A DNA stretch of 64,000 nt from Candidatus Saccharimonadota bacterium (GTDB taxonomy: Bacteria > Patescibacteriota > Saccharimonadia > Saccharimonadales > Saccharimonadaceae), in the NCBI GenBank assembly GCA_905372095.1, contig CAJPNK010000003.1:21576-85575 (forward strand). Direction: 5' to 3'. The notes below the pieces were generated by a model. That model made no database searches. It was not told the DNA's origin and saw nothing but the letters and a program-made list of their open reading frames with translations. The position numbers and the translations under genes were made by a program. Shown one piece after another: positions 7,647-13,777 of this stretch (within the stretch, counting starts at the first letter, position 1; every line of letters begins with the position of its first letter).

Positions 7647-7660
7647 ATGTCATAAAACTG
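7647..7660 (+). repeat. Repeated ATGTCATAAAACTG element, copy 3
   Basis: It lies 11 nt after the stop of the endonuclease V-like fragment and is followed by TCCATTTTACC, like the tails of the other copies. A 24-codon frame (MMSLAEIEKSGRCDEMIRLS...) occurs from 7716 but has no support as a gene. Confidence 0.5.
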
Positions 7661-7821
7661 TCCATTTTACCTGAAACGTTCTATCATTAGTTTAATTTAG
7701 CGACAGAGATAGAAATGATGAGCTTAGCTGAGATAGAAAAATCTGGCAGGTGCGACGAGATGATTAGATTGAGCAAAAATCTTGGCTGAATGCGGGCAGT
7801 TACGCAAGCGGTGCTTTGTAT

Positions 7822-8127
7822 TCACCTTCCTCTTCGCGCTGCTATTGCGAATTGCATGAAGTAGTTTTCTAGCGATTCGTCTTCCATACCGGCGAATAGT
7901 TCGCGGGCGCGTAGGACTTCGCGGAGTTTTGGTGATTTTTGGCGGGCGAGCTGCTCGGCGGTGGCGTCTAACAAGTCCAAGCCGCGCTGCCAGGCGCCAG
8001 TCATTGCCGCCGTATCGCCGCGGCGCCGGGCGGCAAACGCTCGCCCGACCTCCGAGCCGATGTTGCCCATTTGCTCGAAAATCGTTAGGCTTTGCCACTT
8101 TTGCCGATCAAAGACATGTTCACTCAC
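7822..8127 (-). CDS. Hypothetical helical protein coupled to DUF5674
   Basis: About 101 residues, probably a small helical bundle (LTIFEQMGNIGSEVGRAFAA, then WQRGLDLLDATAEQL). The chosen GTG start at 8127 overlaps the stop of the DUF5674 gene (GTGAGTGA), implying translational coupling. A longer frame starting at 8184 would run 60 nt into that gene. The close coupling suggests the two proteins act together. Function unknown. Confidence 0.6.
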   Translation of the reverse strand: MSEHVFDRQKWQSLTIFEQMGNIGSEVGRAFAARRRGDTAAMTGAWQRGLDLLDATAEQLARQKSPKLREVLRARELFAGMEDESLENYFMQFAIAARRGR

Positions 8128-8461
8128 GGACGACTCCGGCGATGATATCGATGATTTGCTGCCGCACCGCTGGGTCGAGTACATCGCGCGACGGATTGTT
8201 TTGCCGCGGTCGAATGTTTATCATGCTGTCAAACTCGATAAACCCATCGGTGCCAAACTTATCTGGATATAGGTTGATCCCCCATAGATCTGCTTGTTGC
8301 GATCCACGTTCTAACAGATACGCCTCGCCATCAGCATGCATATCCATGTCGATTACCACAATTTTCTTAGCAACATCGACATCCGCCTTGACCATCGTCC
8401 CGTACATTCTCTCGGCCATCGGGCGAAGCTCGGTGAGGGTTATGGTATCAACAATCTTCAT
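8120..8461 (-). CDS. DUF5674 family protein
   Basis: The 113-residue product carries the features I associate with DUF5674: TLTELRPMAERMYG and KADVD near the start, then VIDMDMHADGEAYLLERGS, WGINLYPDKFG and FIEFDSMINIRPRQ. Biochemical role unknown. The promoter is clear: extended -10 TGCTACAAT ends 6 nt before the ATG and there is no Shine-Dalgarno, so it is leaderless. It heads a two-gene operon. Confidence 0.75.
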   Translation of the reverse strand: MKIVDTITLTELRPMAERMYGTMVKADVDVAKKIVVIDMDMHADGEAYLLERGSQQADLWGINLYPDKFGTDGFIEFDSMINIRPRQNNPSRDVLDPAVRQQIIDIIAGVVRE

Positions 8462-8501
8462 AATTCAATTGTAGCACAGACGGTCGGCGCTTTAGCAGGA
8501 T

Positions 8502-8585
8502 ATGCTTTTAGCGGTGGATATGTCGTATGGGGTGGCAGGAGCTGGGGTTTTGTTTGATAGTAAGTGGTGCTTCTCCGCTTATTAA
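8502..8585 (+). pseudogene. Endonuclease V-like N-terminal fragment, copy B
   Basis: A 27-codon frame begins MLLAVDMSYGVAGAGVLFD. Both it and copy A (7567) are preceded by GCGCTTTAG and GATATG, so the two stretches are duplicates at the DNA level. It ends in unrelated sequence just before the Ham1-like gene on the other strand. Confidence 0.4.
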
Positions 8586-8596
8586 ATACATAAGTC

Positions 8597-9151
8597 TTAT
8601 TTGCTGCTTTTTTGCAGCCACGCCGCCAGCTCTTGCCAAACCACTGCTGTTAATTCCGCTTTCTCTTCATCAGTCATTTCAGCGAGTGTTTTGTTTTTAT
8701 CGTCTGGCAAGAAATATTTGTCGTAATTGCGGCCGTTGTTGCCGCGCGGTTCTTTTAATAACGCGCCGTGCAGTTTTAAGGTAAAGATTTGCGGTTTGTT
8801 GCCGTCAAAGTAAGTAATCGTGCGCTGCGTGTACGCCCGAGCGCCGCCGCCGAGCAGCTGAACTATCCTGTCAATACCGATGGTGTCGAGCGCGTATTTG
8901 GTGTAAACGCCGGGAAAGCCGTTCAGTTCGTCGATGAACAGACCTGAATCCATTACCACCAGCGGACGCTTAAGTAGATCGTAATATTTTAGCGCTTTAT
9001 CGACAGAGACGGCTTGTTGATCGTCGGACTGGATTTCTGGCACGTCAGGCAAGGTTTTATCTGGCGCAATCAGGTTAATATTCGTTCCAGCCAGCGCCTG
9101 TTTAGCTCCAGCAAGTTTGTGTTTATTAGTCGTCGCGTAGATTAAGTCCAT
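8597..9151 (-). CDS. Ham1/RdgB-like non-canonical purine NTP pyrophosphatase
   Basis: The 184-residue protein has the Ham1 landmarks: YATTNKHKLAGAKQAL at the start (substrate-binding T/N-x-x-K), VVMDSGLFIDELNGFPGVYT in the middle (DSGL...L.G.PG), and a G-rich stretch before Y-x-x-x-YFLPDD. Family members hydrolyse ITP, dITP or XTP to the monophosphate and keep deaminated purines out of nucleic acids. It is shorter and more divergent than typical RdgB. TATTAT ends 6 nt before the ATG, so it is leaderless. A broken copy of its N-terminus lies at 10995-11056. Confidence 0.75.
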   Translation of the reverse strand: MDLIYATTNKHKLAGAKQALAGTNINLIAPDKTLPDVPEIQSDDQQAVSVDKALKYYDLLKRPLVVMDSGLFIDELNGFPGVYTKYALDTIGIDRIVQLLGGGARAYTQRTITYFDGNKPQIFTLKLHGALLKEPRGNNGRNYDKYFLPDDKNKTLAEMTDEEKAELTAVVWQELAAWLQKSSK

Positions 9152-9191
9152 GGACTAATAATACATTTTGCTGCAATTTTCGTAAAATTGC

Positions 9192-9331
9192 TTGACAGCG
9201 GGTTCTATTATTGATATATATCAGCTTTTGCAATCGCAGAGGTCAGCGTTTCGCCTGGAGCCACCAGGCTTGAGACGCTCCACTTCGCGGAAAGCTACAA
9301 TTCTTCGCCCGACTCCAGAAGGAGTTTTATC
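9192..9331 (+). promoter_or_regulatory. Strong promoter and structured leader of small-ORF cassette 2
   Basis: TTGACA (9192-9197), a 17-nt spacer and TATATA (9215-9220) form a near-consensus promoter. The roughly 100-nt leader contains a strong hairpin at 9245-9279: an 8-bp outer stem AGCGTTTC/GAGACGCT, a two-base bulge, then GCCTGG/CCAGGC around loop AGCCA. AGAAGGAG at 9317-9324 is a full Shine-Dalgarno before the ATG at 9332. This contrasts with the leaderless neighbours and suggests post-transcriptional control or high expression. Confidence 0.65.
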
Positions 9332-9517
9332 ATGGCACGTAGCAGTAAGTGCCCCGATACCGGACTGAAGCGCAAGGAGTGCTTCTGTTTCAAGTGTCTG
9401 ACGAGGCGTAACAACGCCTCCCTGCACGGTGGCAGCAACCACTCCAAGCGCAAGAGTGCCAACCCGCACAGCGACGGCATCAAGAGCAGCCGAAACCCCA
9501 AGCGTTTCCGCTCCTAA
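9332..9517 (+). CDS. Small basic Cys-containing protein (cassette 2)
   Basis: This 61-residue, very basic protein has four Cys close together near the N-terminus (KCPDTGLKRKECFCFKC), which could bind a metal, and a Lys/Arg/Ser/Asn-rich tail, suggesting nucleic-acid binding. Codon choice is extreme: Lys AAG 8 of 8 and Asn AAC 5 of 5, unlike the flanking genes. It has its own strong promoter, a structured leader and an ideal Shine-Dalgarno, and is followed by the repeated ATGTCTATAAACTG element. The family is not recognised. Confidence 0.6.
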   Translation: MARSSKCPDTGLKRKECFCFKCLTRRNNASLHGGSNHSKRKSANPHSDGIKSSRNPKRFRS

Positions 9518-9532
9518 TCTGTCCCAGACCTA

Positions 9533-9553
9533 AGCCATGTCTATAAACTGGCT
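9533..9553 (+). repeat. Repeated ATGTCTATAAACTG element in a hairpin, after cassette 2
   Basis: AGCCA and TGGCT pair around the element (9537-9550), followed by CATTTTCTTG, so it could terminate the cassette 2 transcript. It also lies directly upstream of the extended -10 (TGTTAAAAT) of the gene at 9577. Confidence 0.6.
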
Positions 9554-9576
9554 CATTTTCTTGTTAAAATTTTCTC

Positions 9577-10200
9577 ATGAAGCATTTCACACTCGCCAAA
9601 TACCACCCCTGCGCGCAACTCTCCCATCTCTGCGAGCACCTGTTTGTTGCCACAGTCGCCGATTATCTTTACTGCCACGAGCAGTACAAGTTGCTAGATT
9701 ACGCGCTCAATGGTGCTACATATGGCTCCGGCGTGATCATTATCTCTGCGAAATGTTATAACAAAACGTCGGCGGAATTGCTTCAAGACTTAGCGGCGAT
9801 GAAAGCCGATTTTGGCGAAGCTCCTTTTTACTTGCCGACTTCACGAGCTTTATCACAGATTATCGCCGAAGAGCCGGAGGTAATTTTTATTGGTGATGTC
9901 GATACGATAATCGGCGAGTTGAGATTGCTTGATGACCAGCCTTGGCAAGAGTTAGATTCGGTTGAATTGTTGCCAAAAGATGCACATAGAAATAAAAAGT
10001 TGCTTGATTTGATATATGTTACCGATCAGCCAGCTGCCAAACTGCGTAAAATCAAGCTGCAATTGCAATTTAGCAACCAATCGATTGAACTGCGTATATT
10101 ATGGCGCGAGTTGGTGCGCTTTTTGAATTTGTCGATCGGGCAAAAAGTTTGCCAAGAGTTTGGTGCTTACTTTGCTGATGAACATGCTAAAGCAGATTAA
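9577..10200 (+). CDS. Truncated or minimal M16-like (insulinase-fold) protein
   Basis: The 207-residue protein carries HLCEH at residues 17-21, the inverted zinc motif HxxEH of M16 peptidases, followed by LNGATYGSGVIIISAKC, comparable to the segment after it in that family. It is far shorter than a normal two-domain M16 peptidase, so it may be half of a heterodimer, a degenerate copy or something else. TAAAAT (9565-9570) ends 6 nt before the ATG: leaderless. The assignment rests mainly on the HxxEH motif. Confidence 0.4.
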   Translation: MKHFTLAKYHPCAQLSHLCEHLFVATVADYLYCHEQYKLLDYALNGATYGSGVIIISAKCYNKTSAELLQDLAAMKADFGEAPFYLPTSRALSQIIAEEPEVIFIGDVDTIIGELRLLDDQPWQELDSVELLPKDAHRNKKLLDLIYVTDQPAAKLRKIKLQLQFSNQSIELRILWRELVRFLNLSIGQKVCQEFGAYFADEHAKAD

Positions 10201-10318
10201 AACTATTTGACCCTGTTAATTCTCGCACTTGCTCGAACGATGAATGTACTTGCGCAAGTCGACCTGATGACGATTGACAGCGGAACCGGCAAACTGGTCA
10301 TAACTGACGGTTTTATTA

Positions 10319-10348
10319 TTGACCAAACGCTACCCCCTACACTACAAT
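10319..10348 (+). promoter_or_regulatory. Promoter of the Nudix gene, decides its start
   Basis: TTGACC (10319-10324), an 18-nt spacer and TACAAT (10343-10348). The TTG of the -35 box is in frame with the gene and could be mistaken for its start codon. Confidence 0.7.
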
Positions 10349-10354
10349 CAAAAT

Positions 10355-10756
10355 GTGATCAAAACAGTGTCAAAAGCTCTCATCAAGAATTGTGCTGGCG
10401 CATATTTACTGTTGTATAGAGGCGATTCGCATCCAAATTTTCCTGGGCATTTGGACATTCCCGGCGGAGAGGTTGAACCTAATGAATCATACAAAGAGGC
10501 AACTGCTCGCGAGATATGGGAAGAAACCGGCGTACATATTCAGTCAAATAGTCTAGAAGAGTTATTTGCTAAACAGTACAAAAACGTAAAACACATACTT
10601 TTTGAAGCGAATATAGACGAGATAGACATTCCAGTCAAACTAAGTTGGGAACATAAAAATTACTGCTGGATGACGCGAGAAGAACTATTGAACACAGCCG
10701 TCCCAAATAATGCAGATCCTTATTATGTTGATGTTATTGATTATTTAGGTACCTAG
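10355..10756 (+). CDS. Nudix hydrolase
   Basis: The 133-residue single-domain protein has the Nudix box GGEVEPNESYKEAT followed by AREIWEETG, matching GX5EX7REUXEEXGU. The preceding GHLDIP forms the usual strand. The start is taken as GTG 10355, 6 nt after the -10 box, because the upstream TTG overlaps the -35 element. Nudix enzymes cleave nucleoside diphosphates linked to another group; the substrate cannot be read here. It is the second of three Nudix domains in the island. Confidence 0.85.
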   Translation: MIKTVSKALIKNCAGAYLLLYRGDSHPNFPGHLDIPGGEVEPNESYKEATAREIWEETGVHIQSNSLEELFAKQYKNVKHILFEANIDEIDIPVKLSWEHKNYCWMTREELLNTAVPNNADPYYVDVIDYLGT

Positions 10757-10930
10757 CTTATCCTACGCCCTCACTTACAACCGAACGTCTCGCATTATGC
10801 GTTTTTCGTAATATTTTCAGCGATTGATAATAATCCAAACTTCCTCTTCATCGACAAGGCCTCCGGAGAGCACAAGTGCATCTCCGTTGACCTCGACAGT
10901 AACATGACGGAACACTACGACTACGAGTGA
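10757..10930 (+). pseudogene. 3' remnant of a third small-ORF cassette
   Basis: The frame is open from the Nudix stop but has no start codon. Only its last 30 or so codons look real: NFLFIDKASGEHKCISVDLD, then SNMTEHYDYE and stop. They use C- and G-ending codons (TTC, ATC, GAC, AAG) like the small genes at 6738 and 9332, in contrast to the AT-rich sequence before them. The same repeated element follows 17 nt after the stop. I read it as the tail of a cassette whose promoter and 5' end have been lost. Confidence 0.45.
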
Positions 10931-10942
10931 TCGTTCTATTCT

Positions 10943-10965
10943 GAGCCATGATATAAAACTGGCTC
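10943..10965 (+). repeat. Repeated ATGATATAAAACTG element in a hairpin, copy 5
   Basis: GAGCCA/TGGCTC form a 6-bp stem around the element (10948-10961), followed by ATTTATCC. It has the same design as the copy at 9533 but with one more base pair. Confidence 0.6.
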
Positions 10966-10994
10966 ATTTATCCATGTTTTTCTTGATTTATATG

Positions 10995-11056
10995 TTAAGT
11001 CAGTGTTCTTTGTGCATCAGCGAATTTATGTTTATTGGTAGTTGTGGTTGCGTAGG
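10995..11056 (-). pseudogene. N-terminal fragment of a second Ham1/RdgB-like gene
   Basis: The minus strand reads YATTTTNKHKFADAQRTLT and stop, clearly related to YATTNKHKLAGAKQALAG at the start of the intact Ham1-like gene at 8597. It abuts the 3' end of the Nudix gene at 11057, so a recombination joined the two. Nothing of the rest of the gene remains. Confidence 0.55.
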
Positions 11057-11593
11057 TTAGAACCATTTATTTTTACTTATCGCTGCTTTTAATCCTGCTA
11101 ATTCCCTAGCTCGCTCAAACAAATGCACGTATTCTTTAGATGTGCCAGATTGAACTAGTTCAATAGCTTGCTGGAGATTATCACACCAAACAATTGAGCA
11201 TCCGTGTAGCTCTTCTTCGTCAATCCAAGCGCTTTTGCCGATCGTTCCATAAACATGTGCGGTAAAATAATGCTGATTACAATCCTCGTTATATGCCGAT
11301 AAATACGATTGGACAACACCCAAATAGTGAACGTCTGTAATATTTGCTCCAACTTCTTCCTTAATTTCACGGCGAACAGTCTGTTCTAAGCTCTCGCCTA
11401 CTTCTACATTACCTCCAGGCAGTTTATAATGATTGTATTTGTGTTCGTATACTAGAGCAATACGGTTATTATTATCAGATAAAATTGCCCGTGCGCCGGT
11501 ACGGATTGATTTTTCTGCGCCTGATAGTGGTGTTTGCAAACCAATAGTTTGGTCATTTATAGTTGACAAAAGACAATTAGAACCCATACTCAT
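11057..11593 (-). CDS. Nudix hydrolase, last gene of the WbsX-like operon
   Basis: The 178-residue protein has the Nudix box GGNVEVGESLEQTV followed by RREIKEEVG, preceded by NHYKLP. The start ATG overlaps the end of the WbsX-like gene by 17 nt, and GGAG lies 8 nt upstream, so translation is coupled. The C-terminal 60 residues (IVWCDNLQQAIELVQ) are typical of Nudix C-terminal helices. The substrate is unknown; cotranscription with a glycosidase-like gene suggests a sugar-nucleotide or related conjugate. Confidence 0.85.
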   Translation of the reverse strand: MSMGSNCLLSTINDQTIGLQTPLSGAEKSIRTGARAILSDNNNRIALVYEHKYNHYKLPGGNVEVGESLEQTVRREIKEEVGANITDVHYLGVVQSYLSAYNEDCNQHYFTAHVYGTIGKSAWIDEEELHGCSIVWCDNLQQAIELVQSGTSKEYVHLFERARELAGLKAAISKNKWF

Positions 11594-12752
11594 CTCTTAG
11601 CTCCCTTATTTTTGCTAAATAACTATCATCTACTGATCCGTCTGGTAATATTTTTGGCAACAGAGCTGCACCTTCAGTTATCTCATTCCAAGCTGTGATA
11701 GGAGTATACCTTTCCTCCTGGGGCGTGTTGTTCATAATAAATCGCTTTTGCTGACAAAGCATATCGCCAAAATCTATAGCATTACTATCGGTTACGATAG
11801 GAGTAAAGGGATACATTCCTTGAACATCTCTAAAATGCCTACCTTCAGGAATACTTCCACGAGGAGACGCATCCCATCCGACCACGACGGGAGGAATATA
11901 CGGCTTATCTATTTGCTCTTGAATTGTGTCCCACTCCTCAACTCTCTTGATAACTTGCTCTCTATAATTCTGGATAGGCCGCCGCATTGATTCTGTAAAG
12001 TCGGGTAGAAATCCGTAACCGGTCATAGAGTCGGCACCAGCAGCAAGATGATCTAGTGCGTGAGTAGCCCTAAGACAAACTGTTGCCAAATACGGCTCTA
12101 TCCTGTATTTCCTCCAGCTATATTCTTTCATATAATTTATCATATCAGCATGCGACATCTCTTTGTTATTATTGCTATATTTTCTCATATCAGAAGTGAA
12201 GACGCTTACGTACGGTCGATCAAGAATATTGATGTAATTTGGATTGTCCCAGTGATTATCAGCGAGATAATCGACCATTGTTTCTACAGTCTGAGACGTA
12301 CGATCATAGTATCTATCGGGTTCTTCAAAATACGGAGGAACAGGTAGAACAGATCTTGGGCTGCCGAATATCATCATGCAAGCGTACGCAACTTTACCTA
12401 GGTTGCACTTTAGAAATCCGCTAATAACATCTTTTTCTTTGCTAACCTTACCACTTTTAACACCGACGTAAGTGTCAAATATAAAGCCATCTACGCTGTA
12501 TTGCTGCGCCAAATCTACTTGCGCTTGCATAACTCTTGGGTCTGCATCATCCCATATACTAGACCTAGGTGATCCATCAAAAGAATATACATTTGGCTGG
12601 CTATGTCCTACAAATAAAGGCCTAGCGGTTTGGCAAAGCATAGTTTCATCTGTTGACTTATCTCCTCCATTTGCCAATGATCTATGCTGCAGCGTTTCAC
12701 AACTGGTCGTCAGCGGATAGTAATAACTATATATTGGTGATTCTTTTTTCAT
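11577..12752 (-). CDS. WbsX/GH99-like glycoside-hydrolase-fold protein
   Basis: The 391-residue protein opens with YSYYYPLTT and shows DPRVMQAQVDLAQQYSVDGF, VVVGWDASPRGS and TAWNEITEGAALLP near the C-terminus. This is the order seen in WbsX-type (GH99-like) proteins found in polysaccharide clusters. No signal peptide or membrane segment is present, so it should be cytoplasmic, which is odd for a glycanase. AGGAG lies 7 nt before the ATG, and the gap to the upstream transglutaminase-like gene is 46 nt: one operon. AT-rich like its neighbours. Confidence 0.65.
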   Translation of the reverse strand: MKKESPIYSYYYPLTTSCETLQHRSLANGGDKSTDETMLCQTARPLFVGHSQPNVYSFDGSPRSSIWDDADPRVMQAQVDLAQQYSVDGFIFDTYVGVKSGKVSKEKDVISGFLKCNLGKVAYACMMIFGSPRSVLPVPPYFEEPDRYYDRTSQTVETMVDYLADNHWDNPNYINILDRPYVSVFTSDMRKYSNNNKEMSHADMINYMKEYSWRKYRIEPYLATVCLRATHALDHLAAGADSMTGYGFLPDFTESMRRPIQNYREQVIKRVEEWDTIQEQIDKPYIPPVVVGWDASPRGSIPEGRHFRDVQGMYPFTPIVTDSNAIDFGDMLCQQKRFIMNNTPQEERYTPITAWNEITEGAALLPKILPDGSVDDSYLAKIRELRDEYGF

Positions 12753-12798
12753 AGTTAACTCCTATTTACATGCCTTTTATATATTAAGTGCATCTTGA

Positions 12799-13644
12799 TT
12801 AAAAACTTGTAAGCATACCGTCACGCAGTAAAACCTTTGATACTTCCTCGCCTAATGAATCAACTAACGCATATACCGATACTAGACTATTATCATGTTT
12901 ATAGTTGGAGACAATAACTTTATAATCGACTCCACTTACCGCTGCCCTAAGTGCACCCTTGGCAAAGGACGCAGATTCTACTGCTGGTAACGCAAATAAT
13001 TGCACGTCTTCTTGAATAGCTTTTAATAAGCCGCCGAGATCATCTAAGTTACTACCATAATACTTACTATAGGTATCGTCTGGGGCCATTGAAGCATTCT
13101 TCCCTCTTAGTCCTGTTGGCGACAATCCTAGACGAATACGCAAAAAATCCGACCTAGTAAAACTAGAAAGAGGATCAATCTCTAGACGACCCGCACCTAC
13201 CATATCAATAACACTACTAATATGCATTATACTATTAGGCATTCCTGTGTAAGTCTCTCTTATAGAGAATGACGCGTCAGAAAACGTATTTAGAACTAGT
13301 TTAGCAAATATAACAGAGAAGTCGTTACATATTACTTCATTTCTGTCTAGAGACACTTGACTAATCACTCTAGGATCTTTATGCCTATCAACTTCAGTTT
13401 TTAGCTTTGTTCCGTCATTCAAGGATAAGAAAGCTTCCTGGTCGTAGCACAAAATTTTACAGAGTTTATTATAAATTCCAGAAATAGCCGCCGAACTGTC
13501 AGATGTATCTAAACCATCTAGTACGAGACTTTCTATACTATAATCCAGTGTTACTTGTTCAAGAAATTTAGTGTCAATTTCGTATACGGATTGCGGTTCT
13601 TCATGACGCGGCAAAAAGTTATTAGAACTATTTGTCCTCAGCAT
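12799..13644 (-). CDS. Transglutaminase-like (papain-fold) protein, uncertain
   Basis: About 281 residues. CNDFSVIFAKLVLNTF (about residue 104), then MHISSV (about 139) and RLEIDPLSSF (about 154) match the spacing of the Cys, His and Asp triad in transglutaminase-like proteins. No signal peptide. A frame extending to a TTG at 13722 exists, but a perfect promoter (TTGACT, 17 nt, TATAAT) ends 9 nt before the ATG at 13644, so that start is preferred and the mRNA is nearly leaderless. It heads the operon with the WbsX-like and Nudix genes. Function unknown. Confidence 0.5.
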   Translation of the reverse strand: MLRTNSSNNFLPRHEEPQSVYEIDTKFLEQVTLDYSIESLVLDGLDTSDSSAAISGIYNKLCKILCYDQEAFLSLNDGTKLKTEVDRHKDPRVISQVSLDRNEVICNDFSVIFAKLVLNTFSDASFSIRETYTGMPNSIMHISSVIDMVGAGRLEIDPLSSFTRSDFLRIRLGLSPTGLRGKNASMAPDDTYSKYYGSNLDDLGGLLKAIQEDVQLFALPAVESASFAKGALRAAVSGVDYKVIVSNYKHDNSLVSVYALVDSLGEEVSKVLLRDGMLTSF

Positions 13645-13653
13645 ATCTTGTGT

Positions 13654-13682
13654 ATTATATAATTTATATTTACTGTAGTCAA
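13654..13682 (-). promoter_or_regulatory. Consensus promoter of the transglutaminase-like/WbsX/Nudix operon
   Basis: Minus strand: TTGACT (13677-13682), 17-nt spacer, TATAAT (13654-13659), then 9 nt to the ATG. It fixes the start of the first gene. Confidence 0.75.
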
Positions 13683-13777
13683 GCAATACTATGTATAAAA
13701 GGTTCTTTTTATATTTATCCAAATATCTACGCTCAGTATCTCATTAGTACAAACAGCATTATTTTTTTATCAGTTCT

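Noticed and set aside
10249..10260. Perfect palindrome ACTTGCGCAAGT
   Set aside because: Too short to stand out, with no second copy or link to a promoter.
10319..10354. TTG start giving a Nudix protein 12 residues longer
   Set aside because: The TTG is part of the -35 box (TTGACC), and the GTG at 10355 fits the leaderless spacing.
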